A stretch of 64,000 bases of DNA from Gordonia polyisoprenivorans NBRC 16320 = JCM 10675. GTDB taxonomy: Bacteria > Actinomycetota > Actinomycetes > Mycobacteriales > Mycobacteriaceae. The position numbers and the translations under genes were made by a program. The stretch lies in assembly GCF_000241325.1 (NCBI RefSeq), contig NZ_BAEI01000070.1, forward strand, positions 62,001-126,000, in the 5' to 3' direction. Shown here in pieces: positions 1 to 8,096 of the stretch. The notes beneath the pieces were generated by a model. That model saw nothing but the letters and a program-made list of their open reading frames with translations. It was not told the origin of the DNA and ran no database searches. Numbering within the stretch: position 1 is the stretch's first letter; each line of letters opens with the position of its first letter.

Positions 1-2
1 AT

Positions 3-1256
3 TACCCGACGAGTTACATGCTGATCTCCGACCTCGGTGTGTTCACGCTCACCGTCGCGGCGGTCGTGCAGCGCGTGGTCGTCGGCCCGTCCGGCACGCA
101 GTGGATTCCGATCGCGGCGGCCGTGGTGCTGGCCCTCGGACCGCACCTCGCGTGCCTCTACCGCGGGTGGCAGCCCAGCATTCTCCGCTGGAAGCCGTGG
201 ATTCTCGGGCTGCCCGCATTCACACTCGCGGCGGTGGTGTGCTTCTGGCAGGTTCCCGTCGAGGTCGATGTGGCCACACTGTTGCTTCCACTGTGTGCGA
301 CGATCACCGCCGCGGTGGCCACCCGACGGGAGGCGATCATCTCGACGATCGCCCTGTCGGCGACCGCGATCGGTGGCGGACTGGCCGGGGTCATCGCCCA
401 GGCGTGGTTGTTCGTCCTCATGGTCGGCTTCGGCGGCGTGGTCGGCTATCTGCTACAGAAACAGCTACTCCTGCTGACTGCGGAACGGCGCGCCCAGGAA
501 CAGCAGATGGCACTCGATCGCGCCGAGATCGCCGGCGAGGTGCACGACGTTCTCGCACACTCGTTGAGCATCATGATGCTCAACGTCACCGCCGCCCGAC
601 GGGCGTTGCAGGAACACGACGACGTCGCCGAAGCCGTCGATGCACTCGTCGACGCCGAACAGGTGGGCCGCGCGACGATGCAAGACGTGCGACGCACGGT
701 GGAGTTGCTCCGCACCTCCGACGCCGAGTCGTCCACCCCGCAGCCGGGCTTCGCCGACCTTCCCGACCTCGTCGACGGATTCCGCAGGGCCGGAGTCGAT
801 CTCGACGCCGAGATCGTCGGAGATCCCGAAACGATCACCGGCGGAACCGGATTGGCCGTCTATCGCGTCGTCCAGGAATCATTGTCGAACGCGGCACGGC
901 ATGCGCCCCACGGCACTGTCACCGTTCGGGTCGGGCCCGAGCCCGGTGGCGCTCTCGTCGTGCGCGTCCGCAATCCGGTGACCGCCGACGCGCGCCGGGC
1001 ACGCGGTGGCTCCGGGCTCTCGGGAATGGCCTCGCGGGTCGAAAACTGCGGAGGCATCTTCGTGACGAGGGTGGTGGACGGACACTGGTGTGTGGATGCC
1101 CGGTTTCCGGGGGCGGCGGTCGAATGTTCCGATGCAGGTCTCGTCGATGCCGCCAGTGGTCCGCAGGTATCGGTTGAGACGCCTTGTCCACCAACGACTT
1201 TCGGGTCGATGCCGGTGACTCGACCGAACGGCTCACCGGTGAGCGGGCCACGGTGA
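3..1256 (+). CDS. NarL-type sensor histidine kinase, probably cut at its 5' end
   Basis: Membrane sensor kinase that would autophosphorylate and pass phosphate to the response regulator encoded next. Counting from the ATG at 18, hydrophobic segments lie at about 4-20, 30-48, 62-78, 86-104 and 112-145. The HisKA_3 phosphoacceptor motif EVHDVLAHSLS puts the phospho-histidine at His176. The ATPase N-box is QESLSNAARHA (Asn291) and the G-box is GGSGLSGMASR (330-340). The reading frame stays open to the window edge before the ATG at 18 and no ribosome site is visible, so the true start is probably upstream. The ~55 residues after the ATPase core look unstructured. The stop overlaps the regulator start as ATGA. 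The signal sensed cannot be read from the sequence. Confidence 0.9.
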   Translation, partial: YPTSYMLISDLGVFTLTVAAVVQRVVVGPSGTQWIPIAAAVVLALGPHLACLYRGWQPSILRWKPWILGLPAFTLAAVVCFWQVPVEVDVATLLLPLCATITAAVATRREAIISTIALSATAIGGGLAGVIAQAWLFVLMVGFGGVVGYLLQKQLLLLTAERRAQEQQMALDRAEIAGEVHDVLAHSLSIMMLNVTAARRALQEHDDVAEAVDALVDAEQVGRATMQDVRRTVELLRTSDAESSTPQPGFADLPDLVDGFRRAGVDLDAEIVGDPETITGGTGLAVYRVVQESLSNAARHAPHGTVTVRVGPEPGGALVVRVRNPVTADARRARGGSGLSGMASRVENCGGIFVTRVVDGHWCVDARFPGAAVECSDAGLVDAASGPQVSVETPCPPTTFGSMPVTRPNGSPVSGPR

Positions 1257-1921
1257 TGACCCGGGTTGCCCTGGTCGACGACCAGGACCTGGTGCGGGCG
1301 GGACTGCGCCGCATCCTGCGGCCGCGGGACGGCTTCGAGGTGGTCGCCGAATGCTCCGACGGCGACGAGGTGTCCGACATGGTCCTCCGGCACCGACCCG
1401 ACGTCGTCGTGATGGATCTCCGGATGCGCAGGATCGGGGGAGTGGAGGCAACCCGACGACTCCGCGACGATCTCGGAAGCGGTCACGTGTCGCCGCCGGT
1501 GCTGGTCCTCACCACCTTCCGCGACGAGCAACTGCTGTCCGGGGCATTGCGGGCCGGCGCGGCGGGATTCGTGCTCAAGGATTCGCCGGCCGAGGAGCTC
1601 ATCCGGGCGGTGCGTCTCGTGGCGCAGGGTGAGGCCGTCCTCGACCCCGCGGTGACCGCACATGTCCTCGACACCTATCGCAGTGCGCCCGGACCCACCG
1701 CACCGCAGGCGGCCCCCGACGGTCTGACCTCGCGGGAGCTGACCGTTCTCGGCCTCATCGGACGGGGGCTCACCAACGACGAGATCGCCGCGGAACTCGT
1801 GATCTCGGTGGTGACCGTGAAGAGCCACATCGGCAAGATCTTCACCAAACTCGGCGTCCGCGACCGAGCCGCTGCTGTGGTCTACGCCTTCGACCACGGG
1901 ATCGTCGAGCCCCGTCGGTGA
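1256..1921 (+). CDS. NarL/LuxR-family response regulator
   Basis: Cytoplasmic transcription factor, partner of the preceding kinase. The receiver domain (1-120) has the acidic pair DD at 8-9, phosphoacceptor Asp54 in VVMDLRM, the Thr of LVLTT and the Lys of VLKDS. The C-terminal LuxR helix-turn-helix (about 150-215) starts at LTSRELTVLGLIGRGLTN and carries the VKSHIGKIFTKLGVRDR recognition segment. The frame is open 72 bases further upstream, but the ATG at 1256 gives the usual receiver N-terminus and a 4-base ATGA overlap with the kinase stop, so it is preferred. The pair is translationally coupled. Target genes are unknown. Confidence 0.93.
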   Translation: MTRVALVDDQDLVRAGLRRILRPRDGFEVVAECSDGDEVSDMVLRHRPDVVVMDLRMRRIGGVEATRRLRDDLGSGHVSPPVLVLTTFRDEQLLSGALRAGAAGFVLKDSPAEELIRAVRLVAQGEAVLDPAVTAHVLDTYRSAPGPTAPQAAPDGLTSRELTVLGLIGRGLTNDEIAAELVISVVTVKSHIGKIFTKLGVRDRAAAVVYAFDHGIVEPRR

Positions 1922-1962
1922 CGTGAGAGATCAGATAAGAGGCCGGTGAGGCGCGAGACGCC

Positions 1963-1995
1963 GAGAGCCCGACACGTGCGGCATGCCGGGCTCTC
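1963..1995. terminator. Hairpin between the response regulator and tRNA-Gly
   Basis: Perfect 9-bp stem GAGAGCCCG (1963-1971) with CGGGCTCTC (1987-1995) and a 15-base loop. It lies 41 bases after the regulator stop and just past the 3' end of the oppositely oriented tRNA-Gly, so it could end transcription from both sides. There is no U-tract. Confidence 0.55.
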
Positions 1996-2004
1996 GTGAT
2001 CGCG

Positions 2005-2075
2005 AGCGGGTGACGGGAATCGAACCCGCGTAGCTAGTTTGGAAGACTAGGGCTCTACCATTGAGCTACACCCGC
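2005..2075 (-). tRNA. tRNA-Gly (anticodon TCC)
   Basis: The minus strand folds into a 71-base cloverleaf. The acceptor stem is GCGGGTG with CACCCGC and discriminator U, the D-arm contains AGCTCAATGGTAGAGC, the anticodon stem is CTAGT/ACTAG around TCTTCCAAA, and the T-arm is CGGGTTCGATTCCCG. The discriminator U is usual for glycine tRNAs. CCA is not encoded and must be added after transcription. Confidence 0.96.
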
Positions 2076-2306
2076 GTGCCCCGTCAGCGGTGCTTGCCGG
2101 TGTTGCCGGAACCCGCTGTGGTGCGCATGAGACTGTACCTGCTCGGTGTGCCCGAACCGAAATCGCCCCTCTGCGGCGAATCCGAGAGATCATGCGCGGG
2201 GCGATCCGGGTGGCCGGGTTTCGTCTCATGGAGGGTGACCCGTAAGATCATCGGTCGGTCCTGTCCGCGCATCCCCACCCCGGTGGCGTTGCCGCGATGC
2301 GGGCGC

Positions 2307-2380
2307 CGGGATGTGGCGCAGCTTGGTAGCGCATCCGCTTTGGGAGCGGAGGGTCGCAGGTTCAAATCCTGTCATCCCGA
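2307..2380 (+). tRNA. tRNA-Pro (anticodon TGG)
   Basis: 74-base cloverleaf. The acceptor stem is CGGGATG with CATCCCG and discriminator A, giving the C1-G72 pair typical of tRNA-Pro. The D-arm is GCGCAGCTTGGTAGCGC, the anticodon stem is TCCGC/GCGGA with loop TTTGGGA, and the T-arm is CGCAGGTTCAAATCCTG. CCA is not encoded. It lies 96 bases before tig on the same strand. The 231 bases between the two tRNAs show no gene. Confidence 0.96.
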
Positions 2381-2476
2381 CTCTGTACCGACCGAACGAC
2401 AGCAACGGCCTGGCCCGTCAGACCGGGTCACGACGCACATGACGTCCGCAACGCGAGAAATAGGAGCATTCCAAGC

Positions 2477-3904
2477 GTGAAGAGCACCGTCGAGCAGCTG
2501 AGCCCCACCCGGGTGAAGCTCAACGTGGAAGTACCGTTCGAGGAGCTCTCGGGCGATTTCGATCGGGCGTTCAAGTCCCTGGCCCAGCAGATCCGCATCC
2601 CCGGATTCCGTCCGGGCAAGGCGCCCGCCAAGTTGATCGAGGCCCGCGTCGGCCGCGACTCGATCCTCGCGCAGGTCGTCAACGATGCGCTGCCGGGCAA
2701 GTACAGCCAGGCGGTCGCCGAGACCGACACCAAGGCGATCGGCCAGCCCGAGATCGATCTCGAGGAACTCAAGTACGGCGAGACGATCACCTTCTCGGCC
2801 GAGGTCGACGTCCGTCCCGAGCTCGAGCTCCCGGACTTCTCGACCCTCTCGGTCGAGGTGCCCGCCGTCGTCGACGACGAGAACGCCGTGGACGAGCAGA
2901 TCGAGCAACTGCGGAGCCGCTTCGGCACCCTCGCCGGTGTCGACCGCGCCGCCCAGAACGGCGACATGGTGTCCATCGACCTGGCGGCCAGTGTGAACGG
3001 CGAGGCCGTCGAGGAAGCCTCCACCGAGGGCCTCTCGCACGAGGTCGGTTCCGGTGACCTCGTCGACGGACTCGACGAAGCCCTCGTCGGGCTCAAGGCC
3101 GGAGAATCGAAGGTCTTCACCACCAAGCTCGTTGCCGGCGACCATGCCGGGGAAGAAGCCCAGGTGACGGTGACGGTCAACTCCGTCAAAGAGCGTGAGC
3201 TGCCGGAACTCGACGACGAGTTCGCGCAGATGGCCAGCGAGTTCGACACCGTCGACGAACTGCGCGCCTCGCTCGCCGAGCGCGTCGATCAGTCCAAGAA
3301 GCTCGAGCAGGCCAACCAGATCCGCGACGCCGTGGTCGACGAGCTGCTCGCCAAGGTCGACGTCCCCTTGCCGGAGAAGGTCGTCGAGTCGCAGGTCGAG
3401 TCGCAGCTCGAGCAGGTGTTGCACAGCATCGGCCACGACGAGGCGGTGTTCGCCCAGCTACTCGAGGCCCAGGGCACCACACGCGAGGCCTTCGAAGCCG
3501 AGGCCCGCGAGAGCGCGGAGAAGTCGGTGCGCACCGAGCTGCTGCTCGATGCGATCGCCGATCAGCTCGAGACCGTCGTCGGCCAGGACGAGCTGACCCA
3601 GCAGATCCTGTTCTCCGCACAGCGCTACGGGATCGCGCCGCAGGACTTCATCCAGCAACTGACGCAGGCCAACCAGCTCGGTGCGGTCTACGCCGATGTT
3701 CGCCGCAACAAGGCGCTCGGTGACGTCATCCGGAAGTTCAGCGTCACCGACTCGGATGGCAACTCGATCGACCTCGCAGAGTTCTATGGTGAGGACGAGG
3801 TGGACGATTCGGCCGCAGCCGACGATGCTGCCGGCGACACCGAGAGCTCTGACGCCGACAACACCGACGCCAAGAGCGCAGACGCCAAGGGCGACGACGC
3901 CTGA
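2477..3904 (+). CDS. tig: Trigger factor, ribosome-associated chaperone and prolyl isomerase
   Basis: Folds nascent chains at the ribosome exit tunnel. The N-terminal ribosome-binding domain carries the signature GFRPGKAP at 43-50. An FKBP-type peptidyl-prolyl isomerase domain occupies about 150-240 and a SurA-like C-terminal substrate domain about 250-425. The last ~40 residues are an acidic, Ala/Asp/Ser-rich tail. The GTG at 2477 is used and matches the family N-terminus. At 475 residues it is slightly longer than the usual 430-466 because of the tail. The clpP1-clpP2-clpX protease genes follow, a conserved arrangement that groups folding with proteolysis. Confidence 0.97.
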   Translation: MKSTVEQLSPTRVKLNVEVPFEELSGDFDRAFKSLAQQIRIPGFRPGKAPAKLIEARVGRDSILAQVVNDALPGKYSQAVAETDTKAIGQPEIDLEELKYGETITFSAEVDVRPELELPDFSTLSVEVPAVVDDENAVDEQIEQLRSRFGTLAGVDRAAQNGDMVSIDLAASVNGEAVEEASTEGLSHEVGSGDLVDGLDEALVGLKAGESKVFTTKLVAGDHAGEEAQVTVTVNSVKERELPELDDEFAQMASEFDTVDELRASLAERVDQSKKLEQANQIRDAVVDELLAKVDVPLPEKVVESQVESQLEQVLHSIGHDEAVFAQLLEAQGTTREAFEAEARESAEKSVRTELLLDAIADQLETVVGQDELTQQILFSAQRYGIAPQDFIQQLTQANQLGAVYADVRRNKALGDVIRKFSVTDSDGNSIDLAEFYGEDEVDDSAAADDAAGDTESSDADNTDAKSADAKGDDA

Positions 3905-3916
3905 TCTCGTCCCCAC

Positions 3917-3952
3917 GAACAGCCGGATTCCAGCGATGGACTCCGGCTGTTC
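3917..3952 (+). terminator. Terminator after tig
   Basis: Perfect 11-bp stem GAACAGCCGGA (3917-3927) with TCCGGCTGTTC (3942-3952), starting 12 bases after the tig stop. No clear U-run follows. It probably separates tig from the clpP1 transcript. Confidence 0.75.
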
Positions 3953-3978
3953 GCGTCTGACACGCCGACGTGTGCCGT

Positions 3979-3996
3979 GTTCTGCTGTGAGCGAAG
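3979..3996 (+). promoter_or_regulatory. Possible ClgR-type operator before clpP1
   Basis: The stretch GTTCTGCTGTGAGCGAAG partly fits the ClgR consensus as I recall it (CGC, five-base spacer, GCG, flanked by A/T). The GCGAAG half is intact; the left half is TGC instead of CGC. ClgR activates clp genes in actinobacteria. This is a weak match and needs a position-weight scan. Confidence 0.3.
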
Positions 3997-4047
3997 TACG
4001 GCGCCACCGGGAGTGCCGGACGCAATGCATTGGTTAGTGTCGGTGAC

Positions 4048-4089
4048 AACGCCGGAACGAAAACGCCGGAACGAATACGCCGAACGACA
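4048..4089. repeat. 14-bp tandem repeat, three copies, before clpP1
   Basis: Two identical copies of AACGCCGGAACGAA (4048-4061 and 4062-4075) are followed by a degenerate third copy (4076-4089). The array lies inside the 349-base gene-free stretch between tig and clpP1 and may be part of the promoter region. Confidence 0.8.
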
Positions 4090-4173
4090 GATTCCGGGAT
4101 GGGACCAACAACAGCCGACGCGGCAGACGGCACCGGACAAACGAGTAGCAAGTAACGAGCATCAACGTAACGC

Positions 4174-4226
4174 GTGCGGGTCGAGTAGACCCGCACGACG
4201 CCGGTCGGGTTGCCCCCGACCCGGCA
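4174..4226 (+). promoter_or_regulatory. Two stacked hairpins in the clpP1 leader
   Basis: The first is a perfect 9-bp stem GTGCGGGTC (4174-4182) with GACCCGCAC (4188-4196) and a 5-base loop. The second pairs CCGGTCGGG (4201-4209) with CCCGACCCGG (about 4215-4224), with one bulge. They end about 28 bases before the clpP1 GTG and may shape mRNA stability or attenuation. Confidence 0.5.
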
Positions 4227-4253
4227 CCACACCGACAGGTAAAGGTAGGAATC

Positions 4254-4877
4254 GTGAGCAAGCCGACTGATGACATCCCTTCGATGAGCCGCACTCCTTC
4301 GATGAGCTCGGGAGTCGCCGGGCTCAATCTCACCGATTCGGTGTTCGAGCGACTGCTGCGTGAGCGCATCATCTTCCTCGGTACGCAGGTCGACGACGAC
4401 ATCGCCAACCGGCTGTGCGCGCAGATCCTGCTGCTCGCCGCCGAGGATCCGACCAAGGACATCCACCTCTACATCAACTCACCCGGTGGGTCGGTGACCG
4501 CGGGGATGGCGATCTTCGACACCATGCAGCTCGCCGAATGCGACGTCGCCACCTACGCGATGGGGATGGCCGCGTCGATGGGCCAGTTCCTGCTGGCCGC
4601 GGGCGCGCCCGGTAAGCGCCACGCGCTCCCGCACTCGCGGATCATGATGCACCAGCCGTCGGCGGGTATCGGTGGTACCGCGGCCGACATCGCCATCCAG
4701 GCCGAGCAGTTCGCGGCGACGAAGAAGGAGATGAACCGGCTCAACGCCGAGTTCAGTGGGCAGCCGCTGGAGAAGATCGAGGCCGACGCCGACCGCGACA
4801 AATGGTTCACCGCCGAGGAGGCCAAGGCGTACGGACTGGTCGACCACGTGATCACGCGCGCGGTGCCGGTCAACTGA
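4254..4877 (+). CDS. clpP1: ATP-dependent Clp protease proteolytic subunit ClpP1
   Basis: Serine peptidase subunit that forms a heptameric ring and works with ClpX or ClpC. Catalytic residues are Ser108 in MGMAASMG, His133 in MMHQP and an Asp in the EADADRDKW segment (178-182). The oligomerisation and substrate-groove motif YINSPGGSVTAG lies at 73-84. The GTG at 4254 follows AAAGGTAGG. Later in-frame Met codons (11, 17) could also serve, since the first ~20 residues are Ser/Met-rich and would be a processed propeptide. clpP2 follows 53 bases downstream. In mycobacteria both subunits are needed for an active mixed tetradecamer, and the same is likely here. Confidence 0.96.
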   Translation: MSKPTDDIPSMSRTPSMSSGVAGLNLTDSVFERLLRERIIFLGTQVDDDIANRLCAQILLLAAEDPTKDIHLYINSPGGSVTAGMAIFDTMQLAECDVATYAMGMAASMGQFLLAAGAPGKRHALPHSRIMMHQPSAGIGGTAADIAIQAEQFAATKKEMNRLNAEFSGQPLEKIEADADRDKWFTAEEAKAYGLVDHVITRAVPVN

Positions 4878-4930
4878 CGCGCCGGACCCTCCACAGACCA
4901 TTCGTCGTATCCCAACCTCACGGAGCAGAA

Positions 4931-5626
4931 ATGACCCACAATCTGACCACCGACGCCCTGCCTGCCGACGTGGCCGCCGGAATCCCGGCCTCGGCGCTGG
5001 CGCTGAAGGCGATCGAGGCGCGCTACATCCTTCCGCAGTTCATCGAGCACACTCCCAACGGCCAGCGTCAGTACGACCCGTACGCCAAGCTCTTCGAGGA
5101 GCGGATCGTCTTCGTCGGCACGCCGATCGACCAGACCGTTGCCAATGACGTGATGGCGCAGCTGCTGGTCCTCGAGTCGCAGGACCCCGACCGCGACATC
5201 ACGATGTACATCAATTCACCCGGTGGCAGTGTGCCCGACATGCTCGCCATCTACGACACGATGCAGTACGTGCACTGCGACATCGTGACCGTGTGCCTCG
5301 GCGAGGCGGCATCGGCGGCGGCGATCCTGCTCGCCGGCGGCACGCCCGGTAAGCGCGCGGCCCTGCCGAACGCGACGATCCTGATCCACCAGCCACGCAC
5401 CGGTGGTGCCTACCAGGGACAGGTCTCCGACCTCGAGATCCAGGCGGCCGAGATCGAGCGCATCCGCAACCGGCTCGACGAGATCCTGGCCTCGCACACC
5501 GGCCAGCCGGCCGAGAAGATCCGCAAGGACACCGATCGGGACAACATCCTCACCGCCGACGCCGCGAAGGAGTACGGCATCGTGGACGAGGTGTTCGAGT
5601 ACCGCAAGAAGTCCATGAAGAAGTAG
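4931..5626 (+). CDS. clpP2: ATP-dependent Clp protease proteolytic subunit ClpP2
   Basis: Second ClpP paralogue, expected to form the mixed ClpP1P2 complex. Ser128 (CLGEAASAAA), His153 (LIHQP) and an Asp in RKDTDRDN (about 200-204) form the triad. YINSPGGSVPDM is at 93-104. The ATG at 4931 with CGGAG ten bases upstream is chosen. The frame extends further 5' into clpP1, but that part is just the overlap of another frame. The ~45 residues before the ClpP core include a longer N-terminus than in ClpP1, as in mycobacterial ClpP2. The 281 bases to clpX hold no recognisable gene. Confidence 0.96.
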   Translation: MTHNLTTDALPADVAAGIPASALALKAIEARYILPQFIEHTPNGQRQYDPYAKLFEERIVFVGTPIDQTVANDVMAQLLVLESQDPDRDITMYINSPGGSVPDMLAIYDTMQYVHCDIVTVCLGEAASAAAILLAGGTPGKRAALPNATILIHQPRTGGAYQGQVSDLEIQAAEIERIRNRLDEILASHTGQPAEKIRKDTDRDNILTADAAKEYGIVDEVFEYRKKSMKK

Positions 5627-5907
5627 CCGGCGTCCATCACCGGCACCCATGTGGTGCGGTCGAGCCGTCGGGGGTGTCCCGGGCGGCCGACCGGACGACA
5701 TTCTCGCGACATTTGGCCCAAGCGGTCGAAGTAACGGGCGTGCGCGGGTACCGTCGGGAGGGCGAACACTCGTGGCGAGCCCGTTCGAGCACGGTATTGG
5801 TCGCACGCCATGATCGTCCGCGCCGCGACTGCCCCATCGTCGCCGATCCGGTGGCGGCGACGACCCCCGGCAGCCAGGCAACATCGAGGAAGTAGGTACA
5901 GCACACG

Positions 5908-7188
5908 ATGGCACGAATCGGAGACGGTGGCGATCTGCTGAAGTGCTCCTTCTGCGGAAAGAGTCAGAAGCAGGTCAAAAAGCTCATCGCCGGTCCCGGC
6001 GTGTACATCTGCGACGAGTGCATCGACCTGTGCAACGAGATCATCGAGGAAGAACTCGCCGAGAACGGCGACGTGAAACTCGACGAGCTGCCCAAGCCCG
6101 CCGAGATCAAGGAATTCCTCGAGAACTATGTGATCGGTCAGGACACGGCCAAGCGCACGCTCGCAGTGGCCGTCTACAACCATTACAAGCGCATCCAGGC
6201 CGGGGAGAAGAAAGAGGCTCGTGGCGGTGAGACCGTCGAGCTGATGAAGTCCAACATCCTCATGCTCGGCCCGACCGGTTGCGGCAAGACCTACCTCGCG
6301 CAGACGCTCGCCAAGATGCTCAACGTCCCGTTCGCGATCGCCGACGCCACGGCGCTCACCGAGGCCGGGTACGTCGGGGAGGACGTCGAGAACATCCTCC
6401 TCAAGCTCATCCAGGCCGCCGACTACGACGTCAAGCGCGCCGAGACCGGCATCATCTACATCGACGAGGTCGACAAGATCGCCCGCAAGAGCGAGAACCC
6501 GTCGATCACGCGCGACGTCTCCGGTGAGGGCGTGCAGCAGGCGTTGCTGAAGATCCTCGAGGGGACACAGGCATCGGTGCCGCCGCAGGGTGGACGCAAG
6601 CATCCGCATCAGGAGTTCATCCAGATCGACACCACCAACGTGTTGTTCATCGTGGCGGGCGCCTTCGCCGGCCTGGAGAAGGTGATCTCCGAGCGAATCG
6701 GCAAGCGCGGCATCGGTTTCGGCAACGAGGTGGCCTCCAAGAACGATGTGGACGTCACCGATCACTTCGCCGAGGTGATGCCCGAGGACCTCATCAAGTT
6801 CGGGCTGATCCCGGAGTTCATCGGTCGTCTGCCGATCATCGCGTCGGTGACCAATCTGGACAAGGAATCGCTCGTGTCGATTCTGTCCGAACCGAAAAAC
6901 GCGCTGGTCAAGCAGTACACCAAGCTTTTCGAGATGGACAACGTCGAACTCGAGTTCAGCGCCGATGCACTCGAGGCGATCGCCGATCAGGCCATCCATC
7001 GGGGCACCGGGGCGCGCGGTCTTCGCGCGATCATGGAAGAGGTGCTGCTCCCGGTGATGTACGACATCCCGAGCCGCACCGACGTCGAGAAGGTCGTCGT
7101 CACCGCCGAGACGGTGAACGACAACGTGCTCCCGACGATCGTTCCGCGTGCCGAGAGCGACGACGAACGGCGCGACAAGAGCGCCTGA
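5908..7188 (+). CDS. clpX: ClpX, ATPase and unfoldase subunit of Clp protease
   Basis: AAA+ unfoldase that feeds substrates to ClpP1P2. The N-terminal zinc-binding domain has Cys13, Cys16, Cys35 and Cys38 (CSFC, CDEC). Walker A is GPTGCGKT (121-128) and Walker B is IIYIDE (182-187). The pore motif GYVGED (154-159), sensor and arginine-finger region around EFIGRLP, and the C-terminal small domain ending in GTGARGLRAIMEE are intact. At 426 residues it is of normal length. A separate promoter is possible because 281 bases separate it from clpP2, though the order clpP1-clpP2-clpX is standard. Confidence 0.98.
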   Translation: MARIGDGGDLLKCSFCGKSQKQVKKLIAGPGVYICDECIDLCNEIIEEELAENGDVKLDELPKPAEIKEFLENYVIGQDTAKRTLAVAVYNHYKRIQAGEKKEARGGETVELMKSNILMLGPTGCGKTYLAQTLAKMLNVPFAIADATALTEAGYVGEDVENILLKLIQAADYDVKRAETGIIYIDEVDKIARKSENPSITRDVSGEGVQQALLKILEGTQASVPPQGGRKHPHQEFIQIDTTNVLFIVAGAFAGLEKVISERIGKRGIGFGNEVASKNDVDVTDHFAEVMPEDLIKFGLIPEFIGRLPIIASVTNLDKESLVSILSEPKNALVKQYTKLFEMDNVELEFSADALEAIADQAIHRGTGARGLRAIMEEVLLPVMYDIPSRTDVEKVVVTAETVNDNVLPTIVPRAESDDERRDKSA

Positions 7189-7210
7189 CACGCACACCAC
7201 TCCCTCTGAC

Positions 7211-7252
7211 GCCGACGCTCCCGTCCGGAATCTTCCGGACGGGAGCGTCGGC
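7211..7252. terminator. Very long perfect hairpin after clpX
   Basis: A 19-bp perfect stem (7211-7229 with 7234-7252, left arm starting GCCGACGCTCCC) closes a 4-base loop. It begins 23 bases after the clpX stop and has no U-tract, the form often described as an I-shaped actinobacterial terminator. It could act on both strands. Confidence 0.8.
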
Positions 7253-7275
7253 GTGTGGGGGGATGCGGCCAAATC

Positions 7276-7335
7276 CCACTGGGCTGAACTCCACCGGGTT
7301 CAATTCCGTTGGGCTCAATTCCCGTTGGGCGACAC
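7276..7335. repeat. Degenerate 15-bp tandem repeat between clpX and the mobA-like gene
   Basis: Four copies with 15-base period: 7276-7290, 7291-7305, 7306-7320 and 7322-7335, each resembling CCGTTGGGCTCAATT. It lies between the clpX terminator and the mobA-like start. Confidence 0.75.
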
Positions 7336-7387
7336 CGGTATCGCGATCTCGACACCAGGCGCGGTGGTCATCGCCCAGACTGGACCC

Positions 7388-8008
7388 ATGACAGCGCAGA
7401 CGAACGATCGACATCTGGCCGGACTGGTCCTGGCCGGCGGACGCTCCAGGCGAATGGGCCACAACAAGGCGGCGATGGATTGGGAAGGACAGCCGATGCT
7501 GGCAAGCATCGTCGAGGTCCTCAACGGCTGCTGCGACTGCGGGGTGTTCGTCGCCGCGTCCACCGGCTCCCCGGCGTATCAGGAACTGCATGGCACGGGT
7601 GGTCCGCCGGCCCAGTGGGTCACCGGCGAGCAGCAGGGGGCAGGACCGCTCGGCGGTCTTGCGGCCGGGTTGGCGACCGCCGGTGAGCACGGTGCCGAGA
7701 TGGCGTTCGTGTGCGCCACCGACATGCCGATGATCGCACCGGGGCTGGTGGCCGAACTGTCGGCGGCCATGACCGAATCGACCGAGGCGGTCGTCGCCCA
7801 CGACGCCGACCGTGATCACCCCATGGCGGCCATCTATCGGGTGGGCGCCGCAAGCACGGTGGCCGCTCTGGTCGAGTCCGGCGAGCGTCGGATGACCGCA
7901 GCGCTCGATGCCCTGGTGACCCGCCGGATCACGGTGAGCGACCCGTCATGGCTGATCAACGTCAACGCTCCCGAGGACCTGCACCGCCTGCGCGCGCTCG
8001 CGCCGTAG
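7388..8008 (+). CDS. mobA: Molybdenum cofactor guanylyltransferase (MobA-like)
   Basis: Would attach GMP to molybdopterin to make the Mo-bis-MGD or related cofactor. The nucleotidyltransferase signature LAGGRSRRMGHNKA is at 15-28, followed by GAGPLGGLAAGL (the substrate loop) and the metal-binding CATDMPM. The C-terminal NVNAPEDL motif is typical of MobA and related NTP transferases. 206 residues is normal. The ATG at 7388 is chosen because homology starts a few residues later. The frame is open further upstream but only through the repeat and terminator region. It stands alone between clpX and valS. CTP-specific relatives (MocA) share the fold, so substrate assignment is by similarity. Confidence 0.85.
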   Translation: MTAQTNDRHLAGLVLAGGRSRRMGHNKAAMDWEGQPMLASIVEVLNGCCDCGVFVAASTGSPAYQELHGTGGPPAQWVTGEQQGAGPLGGLAAGLATAGEHGAEMAFVCATDMPMIAPGLVAELSAAMTESTEAVVAHDADRDHPMAAIYRVGAASTVAALVESGERRMTAALDALVTRRITVSDPSWLINVNAPEDLHRLRALAP

Positions 8009-8096
8009 CGACCACGCGGTGGCGCCACGGCGGTGCGCACCCGCCGCGGCGGGCAGGGGGCGCGGGAGCGTCGGCAGCATTCCCTAAGATTGGGGG

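Noticed and set aside
2005..2380. tRNA-associated genomic island
   Set aside because: The two tRNAs flank only 231 bases. No integrase, no duplicated tRNA end, and both sides are core genes.
5410..7272. A 620-codon minus-strand frame opposite clpX
   Set aside because: Runs through the clpX terminator and clpP2; no motifs. Typical antisense frame of GC-rich DNA.
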